NCBI GenBank assembly: GCA_958295665.1
Contig: OY282558.1
Span: 335,207,106 to 335,271,105 of the forward strand
Origin: Tipula vernalis
Taxonomy: Eukaryota; Arthropoda; Insecta; Diptera; Tipulidae
Direction: 5' to 3'
Length of the DNA: 64,000 nucleotides
The notes under the pieces were generated by a model that was given only the letters and a program-made list of their open reading frames with translations, made no database searches and was not told the DNA's origin. Of the stretch, positions 1 to 12,109 are shown piece after piece. How positions within the stretch are numbered: position 1 is the stretch's first letter; each line of letters starts with the position of its first letter. Made by a program: the position numbers and the translations under genes.

Positions 1-1580
1 TCTTTAAAAATTCAATGAAAAAGGAAAGAAAATAAAAGAAAAGTTTACTGTTTATGAAGTAATTGAGATTTACAAAGAAATACAAAAGGCAAAACATTAA
101 CAACATTTGTATCCAAGCTCCAAATAACCGTACATCGTACATGGTATATATTACAGAGGAATGCTAATATGTATGCTGTTAGGAAAATAAATAAATACTA
201 TATTAAATTAGCAGTGTGGTCAATTTACTATCCGCGTGTAATTCAATTACTCCCGCTCGCCCTTATATTTACGATTAACCACACATCAAGGGGTTATGTT
301 ATAATTGATAATAGCATAAATAAGTTTTCGAGCTCATATTAATCGATCTGTTATAAAAACAAAAAAATTAAACGGATTCGGCTAATCTTCATTCCTTACA
401 ACTAAGCTTTTTGAAAACTTCAGATTTCGATTTTTCCTATCATCAAATTGATTAAATAACGATAATTTAGAGCAAAGTTTTCTTTTATTTTTCTCAGAAT
501 ATAAAATTCATGGATTTTAGGAATCCGAGCATCTGGTCGTTTACTTCCTATATTTTTGTGCAAATATTTTAACAATATTGATAAAATATTCATAAACTTA
601 ATTATTAGTTAGATAAAAATAAAGAGGCTGATCTTGGCAATCTAAATGCTAGGAGCAACACTAATTAGCTAACAGAAGCTTTATTTCATGAAAATATTAT
701 TTCATTAATTATATAAATTATCTCATGCCTGTAGGATAATTTCTATGTCCCTAATTTTTCGAGAAGCAAGGATTAATGAGCATTAATGCTTGGAGTTTTA
801 TGAGTACATTATTTTAAGATGGTCTCATATCTGTAAAAAATTGCATAGTGGCTGATAGATTTGTTAACCGTCCCGTTTTCCACGAGACCTATTCGGATAT
901 TCGGATATTTCTAAAAAATGTAAAGGCTTTAGAGGAGAAACTTCCAAATATTTTGAATGAGAACCTCCACAATTTTCAAATGCATCCACAGAGTATACCG
1001 ATATATTTATAGGCTATCGAAGTATTTTACAAGACTCTACAAGATGGAAAAGGATCACAACAGTAAATCGCTGTATTGTACATTACATCTAAGATTCGGA
1101 AAAGTTGGCTCCTTTCCCTAAGTGGGTTCCATGGGTCCAAAGGCTGAATTGTTAACGAAAGTTTAAGTTAAATTTCCAACGCTAAAATCTCTATATTTAA
1201 CTGTTGGAATTTTTTTTTTTATGAATACAGTGATTCAACCGAGAAGAATTTGTGGGTTCATTCTTGCATCAGAGACAGTTCCTCGTTTCCCTTTTTGGAA
1301 TTAATTTCCCTTATTGGAAGAGTTGATGTTTCTATAGAAATATAACTTCACCAGATAATGAGACTAAAACGTTCTTCACGGTACCCTATAGGGCTTCATT
1401 CGATTTCAGTGCTTTACGGTGCTTTTTCTGAGTTCTTCAAACCGTAAAGTGTTAAAGGACTAATGTAGAATAAAAGGAACAAACTGTTCATACATCAAAA
1501 ATTTATTTGGTGCCTTTGCCATGTATCTCGTGGTCTAAGCGGTAACACCGGGCAACGATATGAAACATCGGCTAAATACT
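1..1580. other. AT-rich DNA with no recognised gene
   Basis: I see no open frame of useful length, no terminal repeats and no tandem structure here. It may be intergenic or intronic host DNA, or TE sequence too old to recognise. Confidence 0.5.
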
Positions 1581-1582
1581 AG

Positions 1583-1930
1583 ATGCGAACAAATATGGAA
1601 ACTAATATCCCAGGTGGTACACCTGTTACTCAGGTAAACCCACCCTCTTCGGAAGTCCGTCTCATGGATTCTGGAGAAGACCAGTCATTGCTATATTACA
1701 ATTATTTTAACCAATCCCAAGACATGTTGGTGAATAAAGAAGCTCAATTGAATGAAACAGAAAAGGATATTTAAAATCTGATAAGAGGCGATAGTCCATT
1801 GGGGTCTCCATTGGGACCAGCAGCAGCAACACTCGTTCTGCAAACGAAGAAAAGTTTTACAATGAATTGACTAAAGCTAATACTGCATTAGGTGAAGCCA
1901 ACAATATGAACAAGCAACTGAATGATACTT
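1583..1930 (+). pseudogene. Possible ORF1/gag-like remnant upstream of a LINE RT
   Basis: A 63-codon frame opens at 1583. After its stop, another frame reads a Lys/Glu/Asn-rich stretch (about 1840-1930) with the look of a short coiled coil. It lies 220 bp upstream of a reverse-transcriptase remnant on the same strand, so it could be the degraded first ORF of that element. No zinc knuckle or named domain is visible. The assignment rests on position and composition only. Confidence 0.25.
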
Positions 1931-2149
1931 TTTCTTGGAACTGATTTTGGTTAAAAAAATTGGTGTTGGTGGGTGTCATTCGAGTCTGAATCTTCGTCAC
2001 TTTCCATTATCACCTCTTGTTCTGTTTATTTTCGCGATATTATGTGAAACTGTTGATAAAAATATATGGTAGAATCAAACACAATTATAACCTATAGGCG
2101 TTTAAATATATAAAGGTTTAAAAAAGATGTACATTATAATGTACACCAG

Positions 2150-2990
2150 TATTGAAAGGGTGTGAAGCTAAAGTACCGAAATCATGGAAAATATTAACGG
2201 GAATTCATATTCTGAAAATTGTTAAACGGGCGAAAGCAGAAGAATTACACCCCATCAATATGTTGCCACCATACGAAGCTATAATGGAACATGTGATTAA
2301 AAATCAATTATTCTATAGTGATACAAACATTTTATGCTAGACGACCAAAAATCTGGAGTTCGAGAGCCGCAGGGGTGGTTTCAGTTTTCCTGGATTTTAA
2401 ACGTGTTTTTGAAGCTAGATAAATATAGAGTAAAGGGAAAGAACTGGAATAGTTCACCAATTATCTTCCTTAAGGCGAAACCTTAGTGGGGAATCTTTAT
2501 GGGTTCCAACCAATTTCTATTAACAAATTTTCCTTAAAGGAAGACAGCAATATACAAAAATAGATAATTGTGTCTCTAGACCGATGCCAAACATTTTAGG
2601 GGTACTCCGGAGCTATACATACATTAGTACCATACTGCTTTTCATCCTGAATATTAATGGCATAGTCGAAGTATTAAAAAATTGTAAAGTAAATATGTTT
2701 ACAGATGATACGTCAATTACAACTTCGCCAACCACTGTAATAGAAGCTGTACAAAAAATAATCCAAGATTTAGAGAATTTAAACAAATGGTTGATTTTCC
2801 ACAAATTATCGCGCAATGTTTTAAAAACGAAGTACATGGTAATGTTTTAAGGACAAAAATATAAGTAGATAACCAAATCATAGAATGTGTGAATATACAT
2901 AAATACCTAGGTGTTGTTATAGAAATGTTGTTAGAGAAATGAATATTTAAATTTCTACGATCATTTGGACTGTATTGCGCAAAAAAAAAA
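2150..2990 (+). pseudogene. Decayed non-LTR retrotransposon reverse transcriptase
   Basis: Conserved blocks of a LINE reverse transcriptase are readable in several frames. The first (2150-2340) has a PKSWK segment followed by PINMLPPYEAIMEHVIKNQL, matching the region before the palm domain. The next (2630-2850) has a FTDDTSI box, the catalytic FADD motif with its first Ala changed to Thr, and a following NKWLIFHKLSRNVLKTKYM helix. Near 2880-2920 a HKYLGVVI segment corresponds to the usual YLGV block. Stops and frameshifts separate the blocks. The fragment ends at about 3000, where the neighbouring LTR remnant begins. It is probably from the Jockey/CR1/R1 group; the exact clade cannot be told by eye. 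Confidence 0.8.
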
Positions 2991-3002
2991 TAAATAAAAA
3001 TT

Positions 3003-3097
3003 GCACTTGAGTCAGAAAGCGGTGACATATTATGGTTGAATATGTTGTAGTGGTGGAATGAATATTTACGAGTGAGCCGCTACAGGACTCCCCCGCT
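3003..3097 (-). repeat. Purine tract and truncated 3' LTR
   Basis: On the - strand the purine-rich AGCGGGGGAGTCC (3097-3085) is followed at once by TGTAGCGGCTCACTCG, the LTR start seen at 5896. Homology stops near 3003. The two copies therefore frame an element of about 2.9 kb. Confidence 0.6.
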
Positions 3098-3597
3098 AGT
3101 AATTTTTCCCTCCCTGTGAAACATGGTTGGTTTCAGTTTGCCTGTGTATTCGGAGACTGATATTTGATCAGCCGAACATGAGTGGCGATCGCTCCATTGA
3201 AATATCCTATCTCGTAAGAGAGAGAGACAGAGTGAAAGGGAAGAGAGTGTGGTCGGTCGAGGCTTGCGTCAATAGCTGTGAGGGAGGATGTTCGTCAAGA
3301 TGGATATCTCTTGTCTTCCTTCATTGATGTGTGTTGTGCTACAGACAGAGCTATTTTATGACGTCTTGTGACGCAAGTGAGTGATTGTGCAGTCTGTGTC
3401 GTGCTAGGCAGGTGAATATTTTCCACTGGATATTGAATATTTTCGACTGCTCTTGAAGTGACGACCATTTTATTTCATCAACGTAATTTAACAGAACTAA
3501 ATTGCAATATTTAATAAATAAAAATATTTTTTTCAAAAATGTGAGTTAAAAGAGTGAGTTAAATATTAAATTTGTGTTATATTAATATTATATTACA

Positions 3598-4235
3598 GAG
3601 AAACTTCACTACAACGGACATCGACGGGACGAAAAAAGTGGTCCGTTATAGTGAGAAGTCCCTTGAACTGATGATTGTGATTTTTTTATAAAAATTTTCT
3701 TGGGATTCTATTTCTTATCGGATTTTGCTGAAATTCAGCATTTCCAAAGAAAATGGGATTCTCTAATAATTTTTAGACGAAGTTTTGGAATATGGTCAAT
3801 TAGGAAGGAACTTGGTGATTTCTTATCCGATATTGATGAAGTTTAGCGTGCACGTTGGAAATGGGATTCTAAAATGATTTGTAGATAAAGTTCTGGAATA
3901 TGGCCAATTAGGAAAGAACTTCATCAAAATCGGATACAAAATGGCCAAGTTCCTTCATAATGAGCCATATTGCAGAAATTTATCTAAAAATCATTTTAGA
4001 ACTTCATCAACATCGCATTAGAAATGGCTAAGTTCCAAATAAATGTCTTATTATGTACATATCCTTTTGTATACATATCTCATGCACATATTATCTACAT
4101 ATCCTTGTTGTATAAATATCTCTATGATGTCACATTTAAATTAAGGTGATTTTCGATATCGATTATTTCATAATAGCTATTTTCGATGCTATCGAAACAC
4201 TAGATATTATCGGAAAAAATCGCTAGCGAAAATTT
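3598..4235. mobile_element. pogo-like MITE with internal repeats, partial
   Basis: The left end (GAAACTTCACTACAACGGAC) has the form of pogo/Tigger terminal repeats (CAGTnnAACCTCnnT...). About 40 bp on, the same motif returns inverted as GTCCGTTATAGTGAG, so the end can fold into a hairpin. The body contains imperfect repeats of roughly 110-120 bp carrying TTCTGGAATATGGCCAA and GAAATGGGATTCTAAAATGA. The same family is at 12390-13318. The right end is not clear. Confidence 0.55.
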
Positions 4236-4479
4236 CATAGTAGGGTCCCTGATGTGTACCTCTAGTCTTCCCTCACTGTCCACCATACTAGTCCTACACA
4301 GGAGTCAGCTTTGGGACCTGCCAAAATGAGTTGTGACAATCCGCTTTGAGGCCAGTCTCGGACGCGACTGTGGGCGGCAAAAAGTCGACGTGACTCCCGA
4401 CTTTCTCGTAAGGAGTGAGACAGTCGATGTCGAAGTAAGTCTCGACTGTGGCCGTATAAAAGGTGATGGAGAGGATTTA

Positions 4480-5215
4480 TTGTCAATTGACCGTAGACAA
4501 TTTATCGTGAACAATTGATCGTAGAACAATTGATCGTACAACAATTGATCGTACAACAATTGACCGTTGAAACAATTGATCAGGATATACAATTGATCGT
4601 TTGAACAATTGATCGTGAATCAGTTGATCGTATCAACGTATGGATGGTATGGTTATCGTTTGGTTAGTTATTTGTTTCCAAACGAGTTTTAAATCTAATT
4701 GACCACATAGTCGAGACAAAAAAAAAAAAACAAAATTGAAAGAGAAATATTTTATGTTTTTATTCATTTCGTCTTATGTAAGGTCTACATAGCCAATCTT
4801 TCTGTATATTTTTATGGACAAGGCTATTTACATATACATACGATATATATACGCAAAAGACTGTTTATACTTACACCATTTATACAAGTAATGTAAATAA
4901 ATTTTCCCGAATGTAATTCCAATTTTTGTAAAAATATATCCAATTTTAATGACGCTCGGAAAAAAAATGACATGGACTAATTTAACTTAGAATTGTAGGG
5001 GCTAACGGCTTCGGTAACTCTCACGAGGGCCGAGGGCATTTAGAAAATAATTTAGGGTTTATAGTATAGGAGTGGGAGTAACGAAATAATAAAAAACAAA
5101 ATATTTTACGCAAAATTAATTACGTGGAATTGACCATGGATCGACGATCAATTGTCCATACGATCCATTGTTCACACGATCAATTGTTTCTACGATCAAT
5201 TGTGTCTAACAATAA
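4480..5215. repeat. CAATTGATCG motif array with inverted far end
   Basis: At 4480-4640 the motif ACAATTGATCG recurs about ten times at irregular spacings of 13-20 bp. At 5130-5215 the reverse complement (CGATCAATTG) occurs several times. The region between is AT-rich and non-coding. Subterminal motifs in opposite orientation suggest a non-autonomous DNA element, but I could not define terminal repeats or a target duplication. Confidence 0.45.
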
Positions 5216-5460
5216 ATATGCATGATCGATTTTGTTTGGTGTTTCTATACATTGACTGCATTGTTTTTATTTGATTTCGTTAAGGGCGTCAAAACCGAAT
5301 GAGTGGATGAGAAAAAAAAAATAAAATTACCACATGTTAAAAGCAAATAAACCTCTTTAGTACTCACATAGTGGCCGGTGCCTAATTTTGCACTCGGCCG
5401 ATCTTTTTTTACCATACGTTAATATTAATTTGTACATTAGAAGGTTGCGTGGTATCTTTT

Positions 5461-5478
5461 CCGCGTTCGGGGTCACCA
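5461..5478 (-). other. Primer-binding site
   Basis: On the - strand this reads TGGTGACCCCGAACGCGG, three bases after the LTR end. The TGGTGACCCCGA form is typical of primer-binding sites in many insect Ty3/gypsy elements. Confidence 0.6.
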
Positions 5479-5481
5479 ATA

Positions 5482-5896
5482 TGGCGCTTATCGTTTGCAT
5501 AATATACGCCACTTAAATTTGTATAAAATTTAGTTATTTATTCACGTAAATTTTATTTATTTATTTATTATATTTATGGTAATTCTAATAAAAACTTGTG
5601 GTACACTTCATTTCGTTTTTTTACCACCACCACCACCACGTGTGGCATGTCGCCTTTATGAAATTCGAGAGCAGACTGTTAAGACAAAGAGATAAGAAAA
5701 AATTAAATTTATTTTGTTTTGGTGTTTCGTCGTCACGTCGTGTATTTCGATTTTCGTGTGGAGTTCGTTTAGATGTGAACGACGTGAGCTGAGAGTCTGA
5801 GACACTCAATGCGCACTTGAAACGGAAAGCGGTGAGATATATTATGGTTGAATATGTTATGGTGGTGGAATGATTTTTTAAGAGTGAGCCGCTACA
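5482..5896 (-). repeat. 5' LTR of the gutted LTR element
   Basis: The LTR starts at 5896 (- strand) with TGTAGCGGCTC and ends at 5482 with CGCCA, directly before the primer-binding site. Its first 80 bp recur at 3003-3084 in the same orientation with a few differences. A run of CAC codons (5621-5639) gives a His-rich reading frame that is only a by-product of a short GTG repeat. Confidence 0.65.
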
Positions 5897-6964
5897 AAAT
5901 ATTGCTTTTTTACAGAATTATTTTAAATGAACCAATCACAAAGGTATCACCTTCAAAAGACACAGAATAGACTTAAGCGAGCTATTTAGGGGGTAGAAAG
6001 TAGAACCTATATATTGTACAAGAAATTTTTAAAGTATTGAAGTGGAAGTTCATAAACAGGAGAATCAACTTTAATGTTCGGAAATTGCTGTTCCGCCTTA
6101 AAAACGGAAACCTTCCAATGCTGCATATTCAATGCTTTGTACTAATAAAGAAGTTCAGAACAATAATACTAAATCATAAGCTGTGATAATTTTCTAAATT
6201 TGTTGAATATTTTCATTAAAGATAACATTAGTATTTAGATAAATTTATGTAAAATTTATTATTAATTAAATGTCATTATTATTGATAAATAAATAAAAAT
6301 TCAAATGTTGATACAGATGTTGGTAACATGGTTATAACATGTGCTATTAGCCACACTACTAAAATATTTGAAAATTTACCAAAAATATGTTAACTACGTC
6401 TGTTATCAACATTTTCTTAAAAACATTTGAATTTAACATGTTAACATTGTGCTACTGACTTTTGTTAATAACTGGAGGCGGTCTACGGGTACATAGCATA
6501 TTGGTTTCAAAATGTAACACTGCTGCGAGCAGAATTGCTAGTAAAAACATTGTTAGTAAAAATATTGTTACGTATAATATTGAACATTGTCATTTTTTGA
6601 ATGTTAACAACGCGTTTGTTATTAATATATTTGCAATGATTATGTTTTGTTAATTTTTCGGTGTAAATGAGACTTAAAAGAAATATAAAAACGTTCGGTT
6701 TTTTTGGAAATACATTTTTTTATTGATTTTCAAAACAAACCACTTTCAATATCAGTGTTTGACGTCTTTTTTCTCACAGCATTTTTAGCTCAAAACATTT
6801 ATTTGGTGTATTAATTTGAAACTCCACATACAAAAATGTTTCACCTTATTTCTTGGGCATTGCTCAGAGACGATATAGAGAGAATATTAACCTTAACCCT
6901 TATGTCTATGCATCTTTTTACTTACATTAATCAATTAAGGGTTAATCGGGTAACCCTATCAGAT

Positions 6965-7382
6965 TTAGTCGTGTTTTCCATGAGAACTGCACTAGAACTC
7001 GATAAATTTTAAATTCCATTTATTTTAAGTAAACAGAAAAAAAAAATAAATTCATATAGTGATAATGTGTAGTGCATTTCACATAAATACACATTTTAAG
7101 TTGTTACAGCAATAAATAATGACAATTATAGCTTATTTTTTAGTTACACTGGATAAACCCATGAATTTATCGAGTGTAGTTGCGTGTAATGACGTCAGCA
7201 AGAAATAAGAAAATATTGATGAAATAACTGAAGGGGGAAATTTTTAAACTTAAAATATGTAATTATATCAAATACACTACACATTCGCGCTTTATGAATT
7301 AATTTTTTTTCGTTTTACATAGAATAAAAGGAATTTAAAGTTTATCGAGTTCTAGTGCAGTTCTCATGGAAAACACGGCTAA
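6965..7382. repeat. Inverted-repeat insert (MITE-like) inside piggyBac
   Basis: About 52 bp at 6965-7017 (TTAGTCGTGTTTTCCATGAG onward) recur inverted at 7330-7382 with three or so mismatches, around a 310-bp AT-rich loop. No exact target duplication is visible. It may be a separate foldback insertion or a feature of this piggyBac lineage. Confidence 0.6.
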
Positions 7383-7818
7383 TATCACTAAAAATGTAAC
7401 TATTTTCTCCAATTTGATTTTGAAATTCTTTTTTGGTTCTGGATTTTGTGTTTGTAGAAAGAAAAACAAGATATCTTTTGTTGCATTCGCGAAATTCCTA
7501 TTCGACAAACAATGTTTTTCCAAATGGATAATACATTCATCTCCCTCTGATCTCATTTCTCTCGCAATCATTGATTGTTATGGTTATGTTTACTCTTTTC
7601 TATACGAAATATATAATCAGTTTTGTATTGTTTCATTTTCTGCAATTATTACCGTTATAAAATTATAAAATAGTAGAAAGGATTTGAAAAATTTTAGTTT
7701 TTTATTTGTGGTGGACAATCAAATACGTTATGTGTTGTAATTCAATTTCAAAAGTAATTTTATTTAGTGATTTATTATAATGGAAAATTTTCGTTAAGTG
7801 AGTAGTGCTGAATATAGA

Positions 7819-9360
7819 ATGATGACATACGAGCAGCAACAAGAATACATACAGCAGTTGCTCGCTACTTGCGATAGTGAAAACGAAGAAAATGCTATGA
7901 ATTTCGAAGATAATGACTCAGAGGATGAATGGATACCAATCGACGATGTCATCGATTCGGACGTGGAAGATGTGGTTGAAGCTTGTCATGTAGAGGTTGA
8001 AGACGGGGAAGATGATATTGAAGACCTCGAGCAAAATAACGAGAATGATATAAATGCAGGTATCACTTCAATAGGAAAAATCAATTGAAATTCAATTTTA
8101 ATTGGGAAAGATAAAACTGAATGGCGTAGTAATTTCAGTGGTACTAAAAAAGTAATAAAACACAATATTTTGCGTTCGAAATCTGAGCCCGTAGCGGGAA
8201 CGAAAATTTTATCAGTTCGGGATACGTTCAAACGAATATTTTCTAATGAAATGTGTTGTATTATAATAAAAGAAACCAGTCGAAGAGCTGATTTCGTATT
8301 AACGGAATATAATCGAAAAAATCCATTAAAGCCAACAAAAACATGGAAGCCGTTGACAATACAGGTCCAATACAGGTTTATCCAATAAATATGGAAAACT
8401 GATGCCTATCCATTATTTCGAGTTAGCAGACAAGAACGTTTGGAAAAGGACAAAGCGGCTGCAATTTTAGATATATTCATTATGCTTAATACAAACTTAC
8501 GTTCAAATTACGAAGCCAGTGATTCAGTGACTGTGGATGAGCAATTATTCCCCTTCAGAGGAAGAACGCGTTTTACATATATTGATGCCTGCAAACCAAG
8601 CAAAATACGGGATAAAAGTTTGGTGGGTTTATGATTTACGGAGTTGTTATCCTCTTACAGGTCAAATTTATACCGGAAAATCTTCTTCGGGTAGAAAAGT
8701 AAACCAGGGAGGAAGAGTCGTAAAAGACTTGTGTTACCAATTCAAAGGATCTGGAAGGAATGTAGTGACTGATAATTTTTTTTACTACATTGCTCTTAGC
8801 TTGGCTTTTGATGTCATGGGACCTTTCAATTGTTGGTACGGTAAAAAAGAACACGACTTTTTTACCTAAAGAAATGCCTCCATCTAATTCGCGGCCAGAG
8901 ATGTCATCGGTATTTGCCCAATATATGCCTGCAAAGATCAGATATTATACATTATTATAATAGTACTAAGGGAGGGGTCGACAACATGGACAAGTTGGGG
9001 TCGCATTACATGGTAAAAAAGAAAACCCAAAGAGGGCCCATGGCATTTTTTTTTCAATATGCCTATATAATTTACCGGGAAAATAATCCTCAATCTCAGG
9101 CCATAACCACGGACGAAGAATTTTTCTACAAGGCCTGGGAAAACAGTTGACGATGCCCTCCATTTAAAGTAGATCAAGCACTCCAAATTGTGTCATAGGA
9201 TTTTCAACATAATCGGGGATAAAGTGTATGTTAGGAAAACCAATTCCTAATCAGAGATTGGAAATGCCAAGCCCTCTAAGGGATGTTTCGGGTCGAATTG
9301 CAGTTGTAGGAGATTGTGTTATCTGCAAAATCTTACATGAAATGTTATTGAATTTTAGAA
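7819..9360 (+). pseudogene. piggyBac transposase (DDE_Tnp_1_7), frameshifted
   Basis: This would cut and paste the surrounding element at TTAA. The ATG at 7819 starts an acidic N-terminus rich in Glu/Asp (7819-8050), usual for this family. Core blocks follow in shifting frames: the TEWRSNFSGTKK region after 8100; VTVDEQLFPFRGR (8530-8570); IKVWWVYDLRS then VVTDNFF (8610-8785); and KGGVDNMDK (8960-8990). The aspartates in VDEQ, TDNFF and GVDNMD are the three catalytic ones known for the family and all survive. A CxxC-containing tail sits near 9320-9335. At least four frameshifts or stops make it non-functional. Confidence 0.9.
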
Positions 9361-9640
9361 ACCGGTTTTTTATTTGTATAAGAAATAAATTTCCTTTTAT
9401 TCTATTTTGCATAAGGTTACCCGGGTAACCCGTAATTGACTTAAAGGTGTAATTTATAAGACGCTAAACATCCGAAGTACCGAAATTGGGACGATTATTT
9501 TTAAAATCAAAATATGTTTACAATTAAATGATTTTGATATTCCTAGGCCCTAGAGCCAAAATTCCATTTATAAAATAGAAATTGTATCGATTAAAGTCGA
9601 AAAAGTTACCCGGGTAACCCACCATAGACATAAGGGTTAA

Positions 9641-11385
9641 TCAATGTAGTAAGAAAGAAAATGCAAAGTCTTAAAAATTTAGAAACAGAATTGACGACAG
9701 AATAAAACTGTATTAGTTTTGGTGTTATTGTCTTGTGCATTTCTCCACGCCAAATTCTTTTAGAAATCGGTTCGTCCCAAAAATCAATTTTAATCCAAAA
9801 TTTTTTCCAGGCAATCAAATTTTGAATGAAACCATAAAGCGTCAAATATTTTAAGTTTTTCAAATAATGATCATTGGCGGCACCAACAAAAAAAGTTGAA
9901 GGTAATCCCAATATTGATTTTCTGAATAAATATATGTAGTGTACGAACGTAATACACGTGTTTCCACTGCAACACAATGTTTAGTTGTAAAATTAAGCAT
10001 CTTCTTCATTTCTACTAATAAATATACGTACGTATACTAAAACTACAGACCTCAAATTTCTAATTTTAAAGAGCTAAAGCTCTTTCACTTTCATTAATTA
10101 TGTGTTATGTTGCACATGAGTATTAATTTATTTCAAATTATATAATTAAGCAATATAAAAACATACGCAAAATTACTAGTTGTAATTTGACAAAAATACT
10201 TATTGTTTTATGTAGGTTTCTAATTATCAAAGGAATGTGATGTGAATTTATTAATAATTATACGTCATACATAATTGGACCAAAGCTCGTTATTTTATTT
10301 CTAATTATATTTTTTTATTTTGAATTTATTATACGTAATTATCCTGTAAAGCATTCCATTTGCTTTTTTACCTTGTGTTACACACATAAAATTATTTTTC
10401 TTTAATTTCTTTTCATATTTATACCTCTCTAATATTTAGATGTCACAACAGTAAGATGTATTTAGTGTGACAGTCTGTGGCTGAACAAATTGACCTTTTT
10501 ATTGTGTTCTCTTACCCTAGCAACCCAAACAAAAGAGATTCGAATGAATGAAAGTGTAATTTTTATAACCACCATTAAGAAGACCAATCGACACGTTAAG
10601 AAGACAAACTTCATTCAAAAGCAAAAAAAAAACGAAAGTCTCTATTGTATAGAACAGCAAAAAAACATACTGGTGTTTACAACAATGAAACAAATCAATA
10701 ATTGAAAATATACAAGAAATATAAATGCCAATAAATTCATATTTTGTAGTGATTCAAATCACTTTAATATATTAAGTATACATACGTCGAATTTGAACAT
10801 AATTTTGTTTGCGAATCAACCAAATTATGGTTTGTTCCCATTTTTTCTTTTAAATTCCCTTGCAAATTTAATTAGTATCAAATAAAGAATAAGAATCGTA
10901 ATCTTATGTATCTATTTCATTTGACAAATATTGCTTTACAGAATGTTTTGGTCGTATAGGTTTTGAACTTAAAGGTTTTAAAACCTATGGCTGCAATATG
11001 TTCTTAGTTGTACAATATTATTCAAATTCACATGGCAGTCATATTTGGATTGAAGAACGTAATTCTGAAAAAATATTGTCTTTCCAAAAGCCCGCAACAA
11101 AAATTATATTTATAAAAATTACTTATTTTAAAAGCAAAATTCATAAAACTAAAATAAAATAAATTATAATTTTAGTCACAAGTCAGCTTTAAGCCGTCAA
11201 AACTAAATTTATAGTTTTTGTACATTTTGAAGTAAGCTTTCGCGTTTACCCAAAATAGTTTTTCTACTGATTGGAAAAATATTATCTGACCTTCTTAATC
11301 CTTCAGGAAGTGCACCAATACTTGACAACTTAAGTTCTGCTTACGCCTTTGTATGACCTATTTATTTTGACAGGGCGGCAAGTCC
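9641..11385. other. Gene-free AT-rich stretch
   Basis: There are two open frames (9606-9977 on -, 10490-10705 on +), but neither has a recognisable motif, and the first crosses the piggyBac end. I see no terminal repeats. Confidence 0.45.
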
Positions 11386-11389
11386 ATGA

Positions 11390-11760
11390 TTGTATAAATC
11401 AGCCATGTTTAATTTGTCGGCATTGGTTCTAAGCCATTAAATATGCTGCAAACTACCCAACGAGCATCTTGCAACTAGTTAATTGTGCTCGACCAAATAC
11501 CGGTTGCATCAACTTTGTCACAACCAATGTACTGAAATAATTTATCAGATTTTGCCAAAATTGTATCAGAAAATATTGTAGTTGTTAACTAGTTGTCTCA
11601 TGTAACACCGACAACTGGTTCTTTGTCACAACCACTTGGTTTGGAAATACAGGTTACAACTGATACATTTACCGTTTAAGAACAGCCATCAATTGGTTTG
11701 CGAAGTTAGTTCCGACACGAATATCACAACTAATTTAATTACCAGTAAATAAACAAATAA
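11390..11760. other. Unassigned AT-rich sequence with a recurring TTGTCACAACC motif
   Basis: TTTGTCACAACCA occurs twice (near 11513 and 11626), as do variants of CAACTAGTT and CAACTGGTT. It may be a degenerate short repeat; no boundaries can be set. Confidence 0.25.
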
Positions 11761-11839
11761 AATATTTTTAAAGGTAGGTGGAACGAAATCGTTCGACCAA
11801 GAAGTAGTAAAAAGAGCTCAAAACACGTACCAATTAGTT

Positions 11840-12080
11840 GTCGTTTAAAAATGACGAAAAATTTGGTTGGTCGAAAACCACTTTTCTCGACGTTTTCAAA
11901 CCCCTGAGTCTGAAAAAGTAAAAAAAAAAAAATGTCCGTCCGTCTGTCTGGATGTCTATGGATGCCTATACCCATGGTATCTCATCTATAATCATGGTAC
12001 CTGTTTCTATGGTCAAGGCGGAGATTTGAAAAGATTTTGGAAACTGTACGTCAAGAGGGTGAGGTACATGCCATACAATT
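11840..12080 (+). repeat. Dispersed TGTCCGTCCGTCTG repeat, copy 1
   Basis: A segment with AAATTTGGTTGGTC, a poly-A run, TGTCCGTCCGTCTGTCTGG, then CCCATGGTATCTC, TGTTTCTATGGTCAAG and CGTCAAGAGG recurs in the same order at 41400-41612. It is non-coding. Confidence 0.7.
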
Positions 12081-12109
12081 GAATCAAAACACCTGGTTAT
12101 ATAAAAATA

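Larger units (their letters stand above)
3003..5896 (-). mobile_element. Gutted LTR retrotransposon (Ty3/gypsy-like)
   Basis: Read on the - strand, a 415-bp LTR (5896 to 5482) starts TGTAGCGGCTCACTC and ends GCGCCA. It is followed by a primer-binding site, a non-coding interior, a GGGGGAGT purine tract and a second copy of the LTR start (3084 down to about 3003). The interior (3085-5481) holds no recognisable gag or pol and contains later insertions at about 3598-4235 and 4480-5215. The second LTR is cut to about 82 bp where it meets the RT remnant. The layout, not protein homology, identifies this as an LTR element. Confidence 0.65.
6897..9636 (+). mobile_element. piggyBac-family transposon, decayed but end-complete
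   Basis: The ends are CCCTTATGTCTATG (6897-6910) and its perfect inverse (9623-9636). They are flanked on both sides by TTAA (6893-6896 and 9637-9640), the target used by piggyBac elements. The interior carries a piggyBac transposase with frameshifts. Length is about 2.74 kb, normal for an autonomous copy. A foldback sequence (6965-7382) is nested in the left untranslated part. Confidence 0.92.

Noticed and set aside
4440..4470. TATAAAAGG promoter-like box near 4457
   Set aside because: A single TATA-like match without an identifiable transcript or LTR boundary is not enough.
5598..5809. His-rich open frame on the + strand
   Set aside because: It lies within the LTR at 5482-5896 and comes from a short CAC repeat. 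No motif or start context supports a gene.
7335..7668. Open frames on both strands upstream of the piggyBac gene
   Set aside because: They overlap the inverted repeat and AT-rich leader and share no piggyBac homology.
9606..9977. 123-codon open frame on the - strand
   Set aside because: It runs through the piggyBac terminal repeat and target site and has no recognisable domain.
10490..10705. 71-codon Lys/Asn-rich frame
   Set aside because: Composition matches translated AT-rich DNA; no conserved block.
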